This document shows, piece after piece, positions 1-39,474 of a stretch of 64,000 bases of DNA; the stretch's first letter is position 1, and each line of letters starts with the position of its first letter. The notes under the pieces are model-generated. The model saw nothing but the letters and a program-made list of their open reading frames with translations. It had not been told where the DNA came from and did not search any database. Origin of the DNA: Catonia carolina (lineage: Eukaryota; Arthropoda; Insecta; Hemiptera; Achilidae); NCBI GenBank assembly GCA_035578175.1, contig JAQMRL010000004.1, positions 41,559,401 through 41,623,400 on the forward strand. Direction: 5' to 3'. Position numbers and translations under genes: made by a program.

Positions 1-1
1 C

Positions 2-2938
2 AAAACTTCTGACCCCAACGGAAAAATACGAGTAGTCTTCAACGCCTCATTCCCTGATTCTTCCGGCAATACGCTCAACGACGTCCTGCTACCTGGACCT
101 AAGCTGCAAAACGACATAGTCAACATATTGTTATCGTTTCGCGTGCATCGTTTTGTTATCTGCACCGACATAAAAATGATGTACCGCCAAATCAACGTTC
201 GTGAATCTGACCGACAGTTTCAACATATATTCTACAAACCTGCTAACGACTCAGCACTCCGAGAGTACGAGCTGAACACAGTCACCTACGGCCTCGCACC
301 ATCTGCTTATCTCGCTCAACGCACGCTCATCCAGCTTGCCAACGACGACGGCGTCAATTATCCTTTAGCCGACTACGCCATACGACATCATTCCTACGTG
401 GACGACATTATCACTGGTGCATCCACGGTCGAGGAAACCAACGACTTGATATCACAGCTTCTCGAATTGTTCGCACGTGGAGGATTCGAACTTCGAAAGT
501 GGTCTTCCAATTGCGCCTCACTTCTCGAACGTTTTCCGGACAGTTTTCTGGAATCATCGCTTGACTTTTCACACGATTCATCCATAAAAATCTTGGGCCT
601 CCAATGGTCACCCACTCATGACGCCTACACGTATCAAGTTGCTTCCTTTAACGGTACACCCACTAAACGCTCCGTACTTTCGTATCTCGCTCGTATTTTT
701 GATCCTATGGGATTCCTTACTCCCATAACGTTTTGGATCAAAACTCTCATCAAAACTCTGTGGAACAACGACTTATCGTGGGACGACCCTTTACCTCAAG
801 GGCTCGCCCAGCAATGGCTGGCATTTGCCGACAAAATGCCATGCCTCAAATCGCTCTCGCTACCTCGACAAGTAACGACTCACGGAGCTGCCTACCGCAT
901 ATTAGGGTTCTGTGACGCCTCTGAAAAGGGTTACGCCGCCTGCATCTATCTTCACGTTCAGCATCTCAACACTGTTAACGTTCACCTGCTCAAAGCCAAA
1001 AGCCGTGTTTCTCCCTCCAAAACGATCGTTACGATACCACGCTTGGAACTGTGCGCTGCGCTATTGTTAGCACGCCTTTTCGCCTCAATTTCGGACTTCG
1101 CAAAGTCACTCAACGTCTGTGAAACACGACTTCACTCCGACGCCACTATTGTTCTCTCGTGGCTCCGAACGCCTCCGCACTTGTTAAAAATTTACATCAC
1201 CAATCGAGTCCTGCGCATTCTTCAACAAACCACCGCGGATATGTGGTCTCACATACCAACCAACGAAAACGCCGCTGACATCGCCTCTCGAGGTTGCGCA
1301 CCGGACTGTCTTCTCAACAGTGACATATGGTGGCACGGACCTGCTCGATATCTCACCATCGCATCCGCCTGGCCCGACGTCAGCACACCTCAGCTTCCGA
1401 ACGATCAGCTCGACCTACGTCCAACGCAGATCACACTCGTCGCCAATGTAAAAATCGAATTGGACGACCAACTGTTAACGAGATTTTCCAGCTACAACCG
1501 AATGCTTCGAGTCATCGCCTACATGTTTCGCTTCTTCAAACGTCTTCGCAGCAAAACCAACGCATTCGAATCATTTCTCACCGCATCTGAGTTAAATCAC
1601 GCTAAAATAGTCTGCATTAAGCTCACTCAAGCAACGCACTTCCCTTCGCAACTAGTCGCTTGCGCCAAGGGTAAACAATTGGAATCATCCTTCGCCTCGC
1701 TCAAACCGTTCATCGATCAAGACGGAGCCCTCAGGGTGGGCGGTCGTCTATCTAACGCCAACGTCAATTTCAATCAGCAGCATCCGTACCTGCTGCCCAA
1801 ACACTGTCACCTCACACACTTGGTGTGTGACTATTATCATCACATTTCCTTACATTCTGGACCTAGAACGACTCAATCGCTTGTAACGCAGCAATTCTGG
1901 ATTTTCTCCGCTCGCAGCGTCATCAGACAGCGCATACGGCACTGCACCCGCTGTATTCGATTTAGCAAAACAACAGTTCAACCCATCATGGCCGATCTCC
2001 CGTCATCCAGAGTTACTCCTTCTCGTCCGTTTCACTCGGTCGGCATCGACTACGCTGGTCCGTTCACAGTAAAAATAAACTCGCTCAGAAAATCCCCAAC
2101 CACTAAGGGATACTTATGTGTTTTCGTCTGCATGTGCACCAAAGCTGTCCATCTGGAATTCGTATCAGATCTCAGCACCAACGCCTTCCTCGCTTCTTTC
2201 GATCGCTTCGCTTCACGCCGAGGACTTCCCGCTCAGGTCTTCTCCGACAACGGAACCAATTTCGTCGGAGCCAAGAACGCCTTCCACGACATTTACAGTG
2301 CAATCCGAACGTCTTCATCGCAAATTGGCGCCTGTTTAGCCGCCAAAAACATCGAATGGTTTCTTAACCCACCTTCTGCGCCTAACTTTGGTGGTCTGTG
2401 GGAAGCAGCCGTCAAATCTGCAAAACATTGCTTACATCGTCTTCTTCGTCAAACGATCCTCACTTATGAAGGATACGCCACACTTTTCGCTCGCATCGAA
2501 GCCGTGCTCAACAGCAGACCGTTACTGGATTTGTCTCCGGACCCCTCCGAACTCGAAAACATTCTAACGCCTGGACATTTTCTCATCGGAGCTCCGCTTC
2601 TACAACCTCCTGAGAAATCGATCGCCGAAAATACCTCAATCACGTCCAAATGGTTGCTATTAAAAAATTTAACGCAATCATTCTGGAAATCCTGGTCTCG
2701 CGATTATTTACACACTCAGATACAACGCCACAAATGGACCAAAGTCGGTCAAAACGTCAGCATAGGGCAGATTGTAATCGCTCGTCAAATGTCCACCTTG
2801 CCATCCCAATGGCCTTTAGGTGTAATCGTCAAATTGTTTCCTGGTCGTGACAACGTCGTACGCGTCGTCGAAATTAAAACCTCTCATGGTAACTACATGC
2901 GCCCAGTATCCTCGCTCATTCTTCTTCCAACGCACTAA
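2..2938 (+). CDS. pol: BEL/Pao retrotransposon Pol polyprotein, C-terminal part (RT, RNase H, integrase, DUF5641)
   Basis: The frame is open from the left edge (codon at base 2) to a TAA ending at 2938; the Gag, protease and N-terminal RT parts lie outside the window. Domains in order: reverse transcriptase with the first Asp in CTDIKMMYRQ (~160-195) and the catalytic box SYVDDI (~391-408); RNase H with Asp in GFCDASEKG (~905), Glu in PRLELCAALL (~1035) and Asp in LHSDATI (~1130); an integrase H2C2 zinc finger with the Cys pair CTRCIRF (~1945); the integrase core with Asp in VGIDYAGPF (~2040), Asp in FSDNGTNF (~2240) and Glu in GGLWEAAVKSAK (~2400); and a C-terminal DUF5641-type domain ending at MRPVSSLILLP. 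This domain order is typical of BEL/Pao. No stop or frameshift interrupts about 978 codons and all visible catalytic residues are present, so the copy looks young. Its orientation is opposite to the host MMS22L gene. Confidence 0.93.
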   Translation, partial: KTSDPNGKIRVVFNASFPDSSGNTLNDVLLPGPKLQNDIVNILLSFRVHRFVICTDIKMMYRQINVRESDRQFQHIFYKPANDSALREYELNTVTYGLAPSAYLAQRTLIQLANDDGVNYPLADYAIRHHSYVDDIITGASTVEETNDLISQLLELFARGGFELRKWSSNCASLLERFPDSFLESSLDFSHDSSIKILGLQWSPTHDAYTYQVASFNGTPTKRSVLSYLARIFDPMGFLTPITFWIKTLIKTLWNNDLSWDDPLPQGLAQQWLAFADKMPCLKSLSLPRQVTTHGAAYRILGFCDASEKGYAACIYLHVQHLNTVNVHLLKAKSRVSPSKTIVTIPRLELCAALLLARLFASISDFAKSLNVCETRLHSDATIVLSWLRTPPHLLKIYITNRVLRILQQTTADMWSHIPTNENAADIASRGCAPDCLLNSDIWWHGPARYLTIASAWPDVSTPQLPNDQLDLRPTQITLVANVKIELDDQLLTRFSSYNRMLRVIAYMFRFFKRLRSKTNAFESFLTASELNHAKIVCIKLTQATHFPSQLVACAKGKQLESSFASLKPFIDQDGALRVGGRLSNANVNFNQQHPYLLPKHCHLTHLVCDYYHHISLHSGPRTTQSLVTQQFWIFSARSVIRQRIRHCTRCIRFSKTTVQPIMADLPSSRVTPSRPFHSVGIDYAGPFTVKINSLRKSPTTKGYLCVFVCMCTKAVHLEFVSDLSTNAFLASFDRFASRRGLPAQVFSDNGTNFVGAKNAFHDIYSAIRTSSSQIGACLAAKNIEWFLNPPSAPNFGGLWEAAVKSAKHCLHRLLRQTILTYEGYATLFARIEAVLNSRPLLDLSPDPSELENILTPGHFLIGAPLLQPPEKSIAENTSITSKWLLLKNLTQSFWKSWSRDYLHTQIQRHKWTKVGQNVSIGQIVIARQMSTLPSQWPLGVIVKLFPGRDNVVRVVEIKTSHGNYMRPVSSLILLPTH

Positions 2939-3641
2939 CTCGCCTTTTTTGCGTCCTGGGACGACGTTAAACTCACCCCGCAGGACTTCTGTTTCTTGCG
3001 AACGTCTCGTCTCGTCTCGTCAACGCTCAGGGCCTCTAGCTGCCTTCGCCGTGGATCAATCTGTGCATTGATTCACACTCGTAACGTCTCGTAACGTCTC
3101 GTCTCGTCTCGTCAACGCTCAGGGCCTCTAGCTGCCTTCGCCGTGGATCAAGCTGTGAATTGATTCACACTCGTAACGTCTCATCTCGTCAACGTTCAGG
3201 GCCTCTAGCTGCCTTCGCCGTGGATCGTTCTGTGAATTGATTCACACTCGTCTCGTCTCGTCTCGTCCTCTTCGCAACGTTTCACTTGAAGTTCTTCCTG
3301 CTTGAAGACTTCGAGCCTCTCTTCGTTTTCGTCGCTTTTCGTCGTAACTGCTTTCAAGCCCTCGCTTGTGAGCACAGCAAAATTTCCGTTTTCTCGTGGG
3401 GCTCCCGTGTGAGTCCGCTCAAGATGTTCCTCTCTTCTGGGCCGCTTCAGTCCGCGCACTGGAGACGCCACCTCAAGATGTTCCGTCCTGCGCTTCTCAT
3501 CGTTTCTTCATCTTCGTCTACGATTTCTACGCTTCGTTCTGCCTTCCTGCCTTTGGTGGGCGGCAACCTCTTCGATCACCGACGTTTACTCTCGTCCGCT
3601 CGTCTTACTTAAAAATCCTTTGCATTTTTAGGTGGGCGGGA
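2939..3641 (+). other. 3' noncoding region of the BEL/Pao element
   Basis: This stretch runs from the pol stop to the putative 3' LTR. It is CT-rich, clearly unlike the AT-rich host DNA, and contains the tandem repeats annotated separately. It ends in a purine-rich stretch (GGTGGGCGGGA, 3631-3641) that fits a polypurine tract directly before the LTR. Open frames here (for example 3286-3612) have no recognisable domain and look like chance. Confidence 0.6.
3000..3265 (+). repeat. three-copy tandem repeat within the BEL/Pao 3' region
   Basis: Three copies share the core CAACGYTCAGGGCCTCTAGC, starting at 3021, 3113 and 3190 (spacings 92 and 77 bp). Each is followed by TGCCTTCGCCGTGGATC and a TGATTCACACTCGT block. 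Copies are separated by runs of CGTCT/CGTCTCGT, and the varying number of these short units explains the unequal spacing. Confidence 0.85.
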
Positions 3642-4546
3642 TGTTTAGTATCACGCCAGTTTGAATGTCCGCGCCTGCAGAATTCTCTAGAACAATGATC
3701 TCCCGCTTATGTTGGGATTATTGATATTGTATCGATCCAGGCACTGTTTTTCTTCGCGGATGTGTGTAGTCCGACTACCACGTGACTCGACTTCCTCCAA
3801 TGGCAAAATTCCCCTTTTCCTTTCTATCGCCATATTGTCATCTCCCTCAATTCACTTTCACTCCCGTTCGAACGTTTAAGCAAGCAAGCCGTATGTCGCG
3901 CGTCCGTGCAACCGACGCTACGCCGCCGACCCCGTATGATCTTCTCAAGTAACGTACTACGCATTTTACTGTTTTGTCGCCGTTTATACAGAGTAATTCG
4001 GCCCCAGTCTATTCATTTAACGCGTAATTCGTATTATTATTTAAATCGAATTCTTTTCTTGTGCATCATTAACGAAACCTATGCAATCGTCTTATCTCGA
4101 GCATTATCTGTTACGTTCATGTCTACCCGCTGCAAGTACTAGTATAATCAGTGTTTTGTGTAACTTTATTAACGTGTCTTCCAGTGACTTTAGTGCTACA
4201 ATATTTGCAAATATCTACGTACAGTTCAGTGTGTTTCACCGCAGTTCTACTTCGTTTCATCAACCTGGACAATCAACGTTCCCGGATCAAAGTGAGTACC
4301 TCAACAATTACAGTTCTTGCAGTAATAATAATTACCTTTTATGTGTTCCTATCAAATCCCTTTACATTTGCTCCTTTCGAGTTACGTGCATTAGCCTAGC
4401 CCTTGCTTCGAAACAGGGCCGTGTCTTTAGTTTCCGGGTGATATTAGATCTCACCATTTTAACGTTTGAAGCAGAGTGTAGGAGCTGTAATACCATTCAG
4501 CTACCGCATTCAACATTCACAATAAAACGATCTATAATCTAATGCC
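3642..4546 (+). repeat. putative 3' LTR of the BEL/Pao element
   Basis: The proposed start TGTTTAGTATCACG follows the purine-rich GGTGGGCGGGA, the usual arrangement at a 3' LTR. The segment contains an AATAAA signal near 4521, after which the sequence returns to AT-rich host-like DNA. The right border is uncertain because the 5' LTR is outside the window and cannot be compared. Open frames at 3906-4142 and 4081-4542 fall inside and are treated as chance. Confidence 0.5.
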
Positions 4547-5803
4547 AAACTAAATCTTTTTGATCAATTTTCATGTCAGTAGGTAGCAGCGGAAGGAGAG
4601 AGAAAAAAAACAAGGATAGATACATAAATTTCTCGGTACTTTGTGTAGAAAGTCATATTATTTTAACAAATGAATACTGGAATGAATGTTTACAGTTTGT
4701 AAAGCATTTATCCTGAAAATTAAGCGGTTTATTACGGTTTTGTTGACAGCTGTGAGGAAATAATAACATTATATGACTGTTTGGGTTAGATTGGGTCCTT
4801 TTTGATTATTTTTGAACTGAAAATAGTAGACTTACTATTATTTTTTTATTTTTTTTTATCTTACACAGAAGCACCATGTACAAAAATGAATCATGATAAA
4901 ATTACATTTACACCACTGCAGTAGTGTAGAAGCATTGAACTGGAATACTGCCATTCGCATGTTACATCGTTGTTGCGCTGTTCACTGCTCTATTGCTTAG
5001 CTTACAGCATCCTTATTTTCTACAATGTAGAAAATGTGGAAAAAAGTTAAAATACGTCATATTTTATTTTTTTTTAGTACAAAATAATTATAATATAAAT
5101 TATAATTAAAAATAAATAAATAAATAAATAATAAATTATAATTACAATTAAATTAAATTATAATTATAATAATAATTATTATAAATGTGCTATTCAATAA
5201 TATATAAGCAAATTGCCATAAAAAATTATAAATAAGTCAGTAAAATTGTGTTATCGTACAAGTGTTCAAAATTTTCGGATTATTTTTGAACATAGAATTT
5301 TGAATCACTTATAACTAAAGTAAAAATAAAGCAATTTATGCAATTCTTTTAAATATAAAGCTCATATATTGTTAAACCTTCATGAATTTTTTGGATTTTT
5401 TTTTTTTAAATGGCCGAGGGATAAGAAGAGGAGTGAAGAGAGGTTTGCGGCCGGTGTCCAGCTGCAGCTTACCGCGTTGGGCTTGGGTTAAGGTACAATC
5501 TTTGCAAAACAGTACTTACTTTCTGGACATACCTTATAATACTTAATAATTTTATTTAACACCATTCTGATAATGTATGCATAATATAAAATTTTGCTAG
5601 GTTAAGATTATTTTTGTTATGCATATTTTTTCAATAATCTGACCATTACAAAATTTGAACAGGTCCCAGTCCCTATTAGTTTTGTTTTACGGGGTTGTTC
5701 AGTAGGCCAATTTGATCTACCAATTTTTTAGTTCGAGTTTACCTGTCAACTATCCACCATACTTAATTGCTTACCTAACACATAAAATGCAAAAAAATCA
5801 TAC
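4547..5803. other. AT-rich noncoding DNA between the BEL LTR and MMS22L exon 18
   Basis: I searched both strands for the missing MMS22L C-terminal exons and found none. There is an AT-rich low-complexity stretch at about 5085-5185 (AAAT/TAAT runs) and an isolated GC-richer patch near 5410-5500 that matches nothing I recognise. The segment is probably part of intron 18 of MMS22L. Confidence 0.5.
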
Positions 5804-34802
<28,999 letters not shown>

Positions 34803-35006
34803 AATAATAAGAAAACACACAATTAACAAGTTACCCTTATCGGGACAGATCAAACACGAAGCCTCATTTTTATACAACTTCGAAAGAAAAATTAGGCCCA
34901 ACTTATTATTATATATTATATTATTGAATTATTTTATAAACAATACGAAGATAACATAACCAAACACCTTTCGTAAACACTGAAAAAGTCTTGAAGTATA
35001 TCGAAA

Positions 35007-35016
35007 GGCGCCAAAA
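35007..35016 (-). promoter_or_regulatory. E2F-type site 1 upstream of MMS22L
   Basis: GGCGCCAAAA (TTTTGGCGCC on the - strand) matches the E2F consensus TTTSSCGC exactly, about 205 bp upstream of the MMS22L ATG. E2F drives S-phase DNA replication and repair genes, which fits an MMS22L promoter. Function is inferred. Confidence 0.45.
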
Positions 35017-35237
35017 CAGAAACAGTGTTGCAAACATAACAGTTAATTGATAATACTAATAATAGTTTAAGTAGCTCTCTCTATTGTGTTAAAGGAAAAC
35101 AGAGTTTTCATTAGCTAAACAAATATATTTTAATTGTTTTATTGTTTCAATAAATAATTTACATGTGCGGTTATGTTCGTGATTTACAAGCTGGAACATC
35201 TGATACGTAATCTGTGAGCTGATGAACATTTTAAATC

Positions 35238-35245
35238 TTTGGCGC
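35238..35245 (+). promoter_or_regulatory. E2F-type site 2 upstream of MMS22L
   Basis: TTTGGCGC is a second exact match to TTTSSCGC, about 440 bp upstream of the MMS22L ATG and in opposite orientation to site 1. GC-containing octamers are rare in DNA this AT-rich. Confidence 0.4.
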
Positions 35246-35542
35246 GTAGTTCAACTATTCACATCTGACTGACTGTTTTGCACAATAATCCTAAAACAGT
35301 GGTTGGGAGTACTTTCTATTTATCAGATAGAACTGCTAAATATTACCAGTTCCATAGAATAAAAATAACTGACGAAAAATGAGAAATAGGCCATCTGGAA
35401 AGTATGATTATGTGATACATGATTTTGACTATATTCAAAGTATACATGTGAAACAATAAACAAAGAATAACCATTTATTAGTCACAAATCACAGCTTAGA
35501 TTTATGACATAGTAACTGCTTATTTTATTACTGTACAAAATA

Positions 35543-35728
35543 GTTTTTTTTTATTTTAATTTTTTTGGTTTAACGCTCGACTGCTCTGCAACTACTGCTA
35601 ATGCAGACAGTGAAGGATGAAATGATTTTTTTTTTTGTAATGCATGAAAATATGCCGTGCCTGAATGGGATTCGAACCCAAGACCACATGATGAGAGGCG
35701 AGCACGTTACCAACTACACCATGCATAG
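35543..35728 (-). repeat. tRNA-derived SINE (type B), copy 2
   Basis: The - strand starts CTATGCATGGTGTAGTTGG with TAACGTGCTCGCC, B box GGGTTCGAATCCC, a GCCGTGCCTGAATGG-type junction on the + strand, then CATTTCATCCTTCACTGTCT and the tail CGAGCGTTAAACCAAAAAAA. Very similar to 58568-58742. Confidence 0.78.
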
Positions 35729-35759
35729 TTGGTAGTTTTATTTACTTTTATTTCATATA

Positions 35760-35990
35760 ATGAATTAATATAATAATTTCACTAACCTTCTTTTTAAACT
35801 GCGTCACCTTTATTTTATTCCTACTTACACGTGTTTCGGTGGATCCACCATCAGAGTAAATGAAAAATTGAAACTAAAAATTTTTTTCATTTATTTAAAA
35901 TTTACAAAAGATGATACATCTTCAGTCCCTTGTATAAAACTGATTTAAAATTAATTTATTTTAATTTATCCCTTCTCATATTTACTGTAG
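35760..35990 (+). repeat. repeat family P, copy 2
   Basis: Partner of 13940-14165. It contains GTGTTTCGGTGGATCCACCA TCAGAG (- strand CTGATGG-stem-CCGAAAC) and the downstream GATGATACATCTTCAGTCCC block. Confidence 0.5.
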
Positions 35991-36170
35991 ATAGCAGCAG
36001 CAGTCAATATCACTTCATCATTCCTAAATTTTATCTGTTCATTCAAAATGTCCTGCTTTTGCTCTTTTAGTGAAATTATTATATTAATTCATTATATGAA
36101 ATAGAAATATTTCAAACTGCAGGATGCATTATAAAGATTTATTTTTGAATGAAGATATTTACTTTTAGGT

Positions 36171-36458
36171 AGATCTAAGAACATTAATATTAATTAAGTG
36201 CACAAATACATACTATGAACATGATCTATGTAGGTACTGATCTAGGAATCTCATTTGAGTTTTGGCTATTGAAGGGCAACAGACTGTACTCCTCCATTCC
36301 CTTGCACCAGCAGCCAGTTGTCTACTACTGTTACTTCCTATGACGTCTGTCCCCCTTCAATAGCCAAAACTCAAATGAGATGCCTAGATCAGTACCTACA
36401 TAGATCATGTACATAGTATGTATGTGTGCGCTTAATTAATATTAATGTTCTTAAATCT
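36171..36458. repeat. near-perfect 114-bp inverted repeat with 60-bp loop
   Basis: The left arm 36171-36284 and right arm 36345-36458 are complementary with only a handful of mismatches (for example GATCTAGGAATCTCATTTGA against the complement of TCAAATGAGATGCCTAGATC). The loop 36285-36344 contains CAGCAGCCAGTTGTC. Intergenic; a MITE or a hairpin-RNA locus are both possible. Confidence 0.9.
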
Positions 36459-36462
36459 AATT

Positions 36463-37480
36463 AAAACTTTCAATTCTGTATATCATAAAATCTTATTGAG
36501 AACATTAGTCATTAGGTGTTAAGGATGTAAAACTGCAATGGTTTCAACCTAACCTAATTGGTAGAATACAATGCATTGAGTTAACTAGAGTTGTTGGAGG
36601 TAAACTTAGAAAGACTGTATCTGGAAAGTTTAAAGTCAAAGCTGGCAGCCCACAAGGATCAATTTTAGGCCCCACTTTGTTTCTAATGTACACTAATAGG
36701 TTACCAAAATTCATACCTAATGGCAAAGCTTTAGTGTTTGCTGATGATGCTTCAGTAATAAATAAAAAATTACTGGTAGATACTCTTGAAGTAAATACAC
36801 ATGTTAATATACAGTCAGTAGTACATTTCTTGAACTGAATGTTATTAACAGTGGTAAAAAATGTCAATATTTGCAATTCAAAAATAAACATGAAGTTAGA
36901 GACAATAGAGGTGGCCATTGATGTATTTATTACTTGTTGATGTTGATGTATATGTAATAATAGCCTAGAGCTTGCAGAAACAGAGAAGTTCCTAGGAGTA
37001 TCACTAGATAGACTGTCTTGTATCTAGTATTGGGATTTCTATACCAAACTTTTGTAGTAAAATATCATCTGGGGTATTTACATTAGAACAAATTGCCAGA
37101 TTAAATGATAAAAAATTATTAACAGCAGCTTATAATGGTCTAATTATGTCTCGTAACCAATAGTGTGGGGTAATTCTAGTATGGGAAACATTGTTAGGGT
37201 TATTAAAATTCAAAAGAATGCTATAAGGTGTATGGCGGTAGCTAACCATCTCACCTCTTGTAGACCATTATTTAATAAGCTTAAATTGCTTACAGTTCCC
37301 TTACTCTACAATTTTGAGGTGATAATGTACGTTAAGCAAAATTTCAGTGTCTATCATTACTAAAAAAAAAACAGAAATGATTGTTATGTGGCAAACCACA
37401 ACAATAAGTTGTTTGAACAAAAACATATTTATGTGGGTAGAAAATACAACATAAGTAAATTACCAAAATTTTGAAAATGT
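36463..37480 (+). pseudogene. CR1/Jockey-like LINE reverse transcriptase, decayed
   Basis: Broken frames read KTFNSVYHKILL (like KAFDSVDHKILL), then FKVKAGSPQGSILGPTLF with the catalytic box VFADDASVI, and downstream KNAIRCMAVANHLTSCRPLF, NKLKLLTVPLLYNFEV and a KLFEQK-like end. Several stops and deletions. Its C-terminal part is closely related to the fragment at 46144-46620. Confidence 0.8.
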
Positions 37481-38101
37481 ACTAATTAGCATGCATTTAA
37501 AAAAAATAACTTGATCAATAAGACTTTTACAGCGTACAAGCATCTCTTTCTGAATAATATTTTGTTAAAAAAAGAAGAAATAAATTAATGCCCAAAACAT
37601 ATGCTAAGTTAAGTATACTTACTTGAGTCACGAGTTTGCCTTTGAGGGGGTAAAGAGGGAAAAACATCAGTGAGCATGCACGACTGCTATAATTTCTGTA
37701 CAAAAAACAACTTATACAATACCCTAAGCATGTACAGTATATCGCGAAACCTTTTGTAGGTTAACTGTACGAATATAACTGTTTGTTACCATTAACAGAA
37801 ATGTTAGTTTCTCAAAAACGTGGGCAGACTATTCAGTGCTGAACGAAATCTAGTATGTAGTGTAATAAAATACTGTGAAGTTGAAGTAAAAAAAAATGCC
37901 TTTCCCTGCCTCTTAACAAAAGCCATGAGCGAGTGGCTAACTACTGCGATGTTTCTCTTTCCACAATTCGAAAAATAAAGAAGGAAATGGTCGTTTTTTT
38001 ACTAGTGAGACTGATAGTAAAGACACCAATGACAGCGATAGTAAAGAAGGCGATTCACTCGTAGAAAATTTTGTTTCAATGGAATAAGATAGCTGGTAAT
38101 T

Positions 38102-39474
38102 GAATCCTGAATCCTGAATCCTGGTTGAGAGGGCTGAGAAGCCCTATGATGGCGACATCGTGTTAAGGAACACCTGGTCGCTCGGGGAACAATTTTACCG
38201 AATAATTGCAACCTCATGAAATTTAGGGGGAATTTTATAGTTTAAAATTAGGAAATAGGATTCTGGCTCTTGCGGGATTGGGACTGGGACTTCAAAGGAG
38301 GTAATGTATTTTAAGAAGTTACTCGTGGATGAAAATTTATATTAAGGGACAAGTGGGTTTAAGAGCGGCTCTTTTCTTTTTTTTGTTTTTCAGTGGCCTT
38401 TTTCAGTTATGTGGGAGTTTTATTGCCTTGAGGAGGGGAAGGCACGCACCGTACTTAATGTGGACAAATGGTACAATTTTAGGTAGGGGTTAGTTTATGA
38501 TTTTAGGGGAGACGAAAAGGGTAGAGTTTGGCATAATCACCGGCCTTTTATTTTCTAAGTGTTTAATAATTTAAAATGGCGGCTCTTTTCACCGTAGTGG
38601 AGTGATTATGCATAGGAACATGGGGACTACTACCAACTGGGGGGCGTGAGTCATACAAGTAGATGAAGGGGCATGGGTATATAAGAGGAATACAGGGCGG
38701 AATAAAAATGTGGCAACTCAAAATTTTGATAAGTGGGTCATACTGGAATTTAGATAAAGTCGTGGAATGGTAATGGCATAAAGACTTCGGGCGGATGTGG
38801 GCGTCGGTACAAGTCCTGAATGATCTGGGGTCCGTCAGTTTTCCCGGCGTCGTGGAGCCGTTTCGAGGTATTGTAAATAAAGTCCTCCATAGAGGGGAAG
38901 AGAAGGTGTTCGTGTACGATGCGATTGGAGATAAGATAGTGAAACTTTGTGATGCAACGGAGGACTTTGTTCTGGTATGCTGAAGTACGTTTTTTGTTGG
39001 TCTTGGAGAGAAAGGGCCACCATACCGGCGACCCGTACAAAAGGAAAGGACGTAGAATGGAGGAGTACATCAGAAGTTTCAGTTTTGAGGAGTATGCAGT
39101 AGAAATGAACAAAGGGACGAGTAAAGCGAACAGGGCCCTACCCTTGCTAAGCTTGTTGTCAATGTGCTGCCGAAGTGTCAATCGTTTATCTAGGTCAACC
39201 CCTAGATATCTGACGCTGTTCTGCCATGGGAGGAGTTCCCCTTCCAATCGTAGAGGCGGAGGAACGTTGCGTTTTAATGTAAAATGGATTGCTTCGCATT
39301 TGGTGGGGTTAAGTGACAGTCTCCAGACACGACACCAGCTCGTGACGTCTAAAAGTTGAGTTTGAAGCGCACGACAATTGAGGCGGAGGCATCTGCCGTG
39401 ACGGTACAGAATAGCGTCATCGGCAAACAGTCCGAATTGGATTGAATCACGGACAGGGAAATCGAAGGTGTACA
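38102..39474 (-). mobile_element. 5'-truncated Jockey-like LINE inserted in repeat E
   Basis: Oriented - strand. Its 3' end is a threefold AGGATTC tail (38102-38122 on +). The target AGCTGGTAATT is found at 38091-38101 and again at the 5' side, where a 27-bp unit containing it is tandemly duplicated (39475-39501 and 39502-39528). The uninterrupted target exists at about 51751. About 0.65 kb of 3' UTR follows the coding part. Confidence 0.85.
38750..39474 (-). pseudogene. Jockey-like reverse transcriptase, C-terminal part
   Basis: An open frame of about 240 codons with FADDAILYRHGRCLRLNCRA (catalytic ADD box), WRLSLNPTKCEAIHF, VRYLGVDLDKRLTLRQHI and LLYGSPVWWPFLSKTNKKR, ending LPFHDFI. This is the standard C-terminal RT and thumb region of Jockey-type LINEs. 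The N-terminus (endonuclease, first RT motifs) is missing because of 5' truncation; the apparent start MVYCNYQL is a translation of the duplicated target sequence. Confidence 0.88.

Larger units (their letters stand above)
34803..35559. other. 5' flank and probable promoter/5' UTR of MMS22L
   Basis: No exon or divergent gene was seen here. The region holds two E2F-type sites (annotated separately) and otherwise AT-rich sequence. No TATA box or initiator could be assigned with confidence. Confidence 0.4.

Noticed and set aside
3906..4542. ORFs of 78 and 153 codons downstream of the BEL pol gene
   Set aside because: They overlap in different frames within the putative LTR and show no domain or conserved composition.
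34803..34901. Upstream extension of the MMS22L frame
   Set aside because: The frame is open but contains no ATG (the apparent start at 34901 is TTG); the first ATG is at 34802.
36544..36918. - strand ORF of 124 codons
   Set aside because: It is antisense to the LINE RT carrying the VFADDASVI box on the + strand.
38795..39359. + strand ORFs of 62 and 136 codons
   Set aside because: Antisense to the Jockey-like RT coding region.
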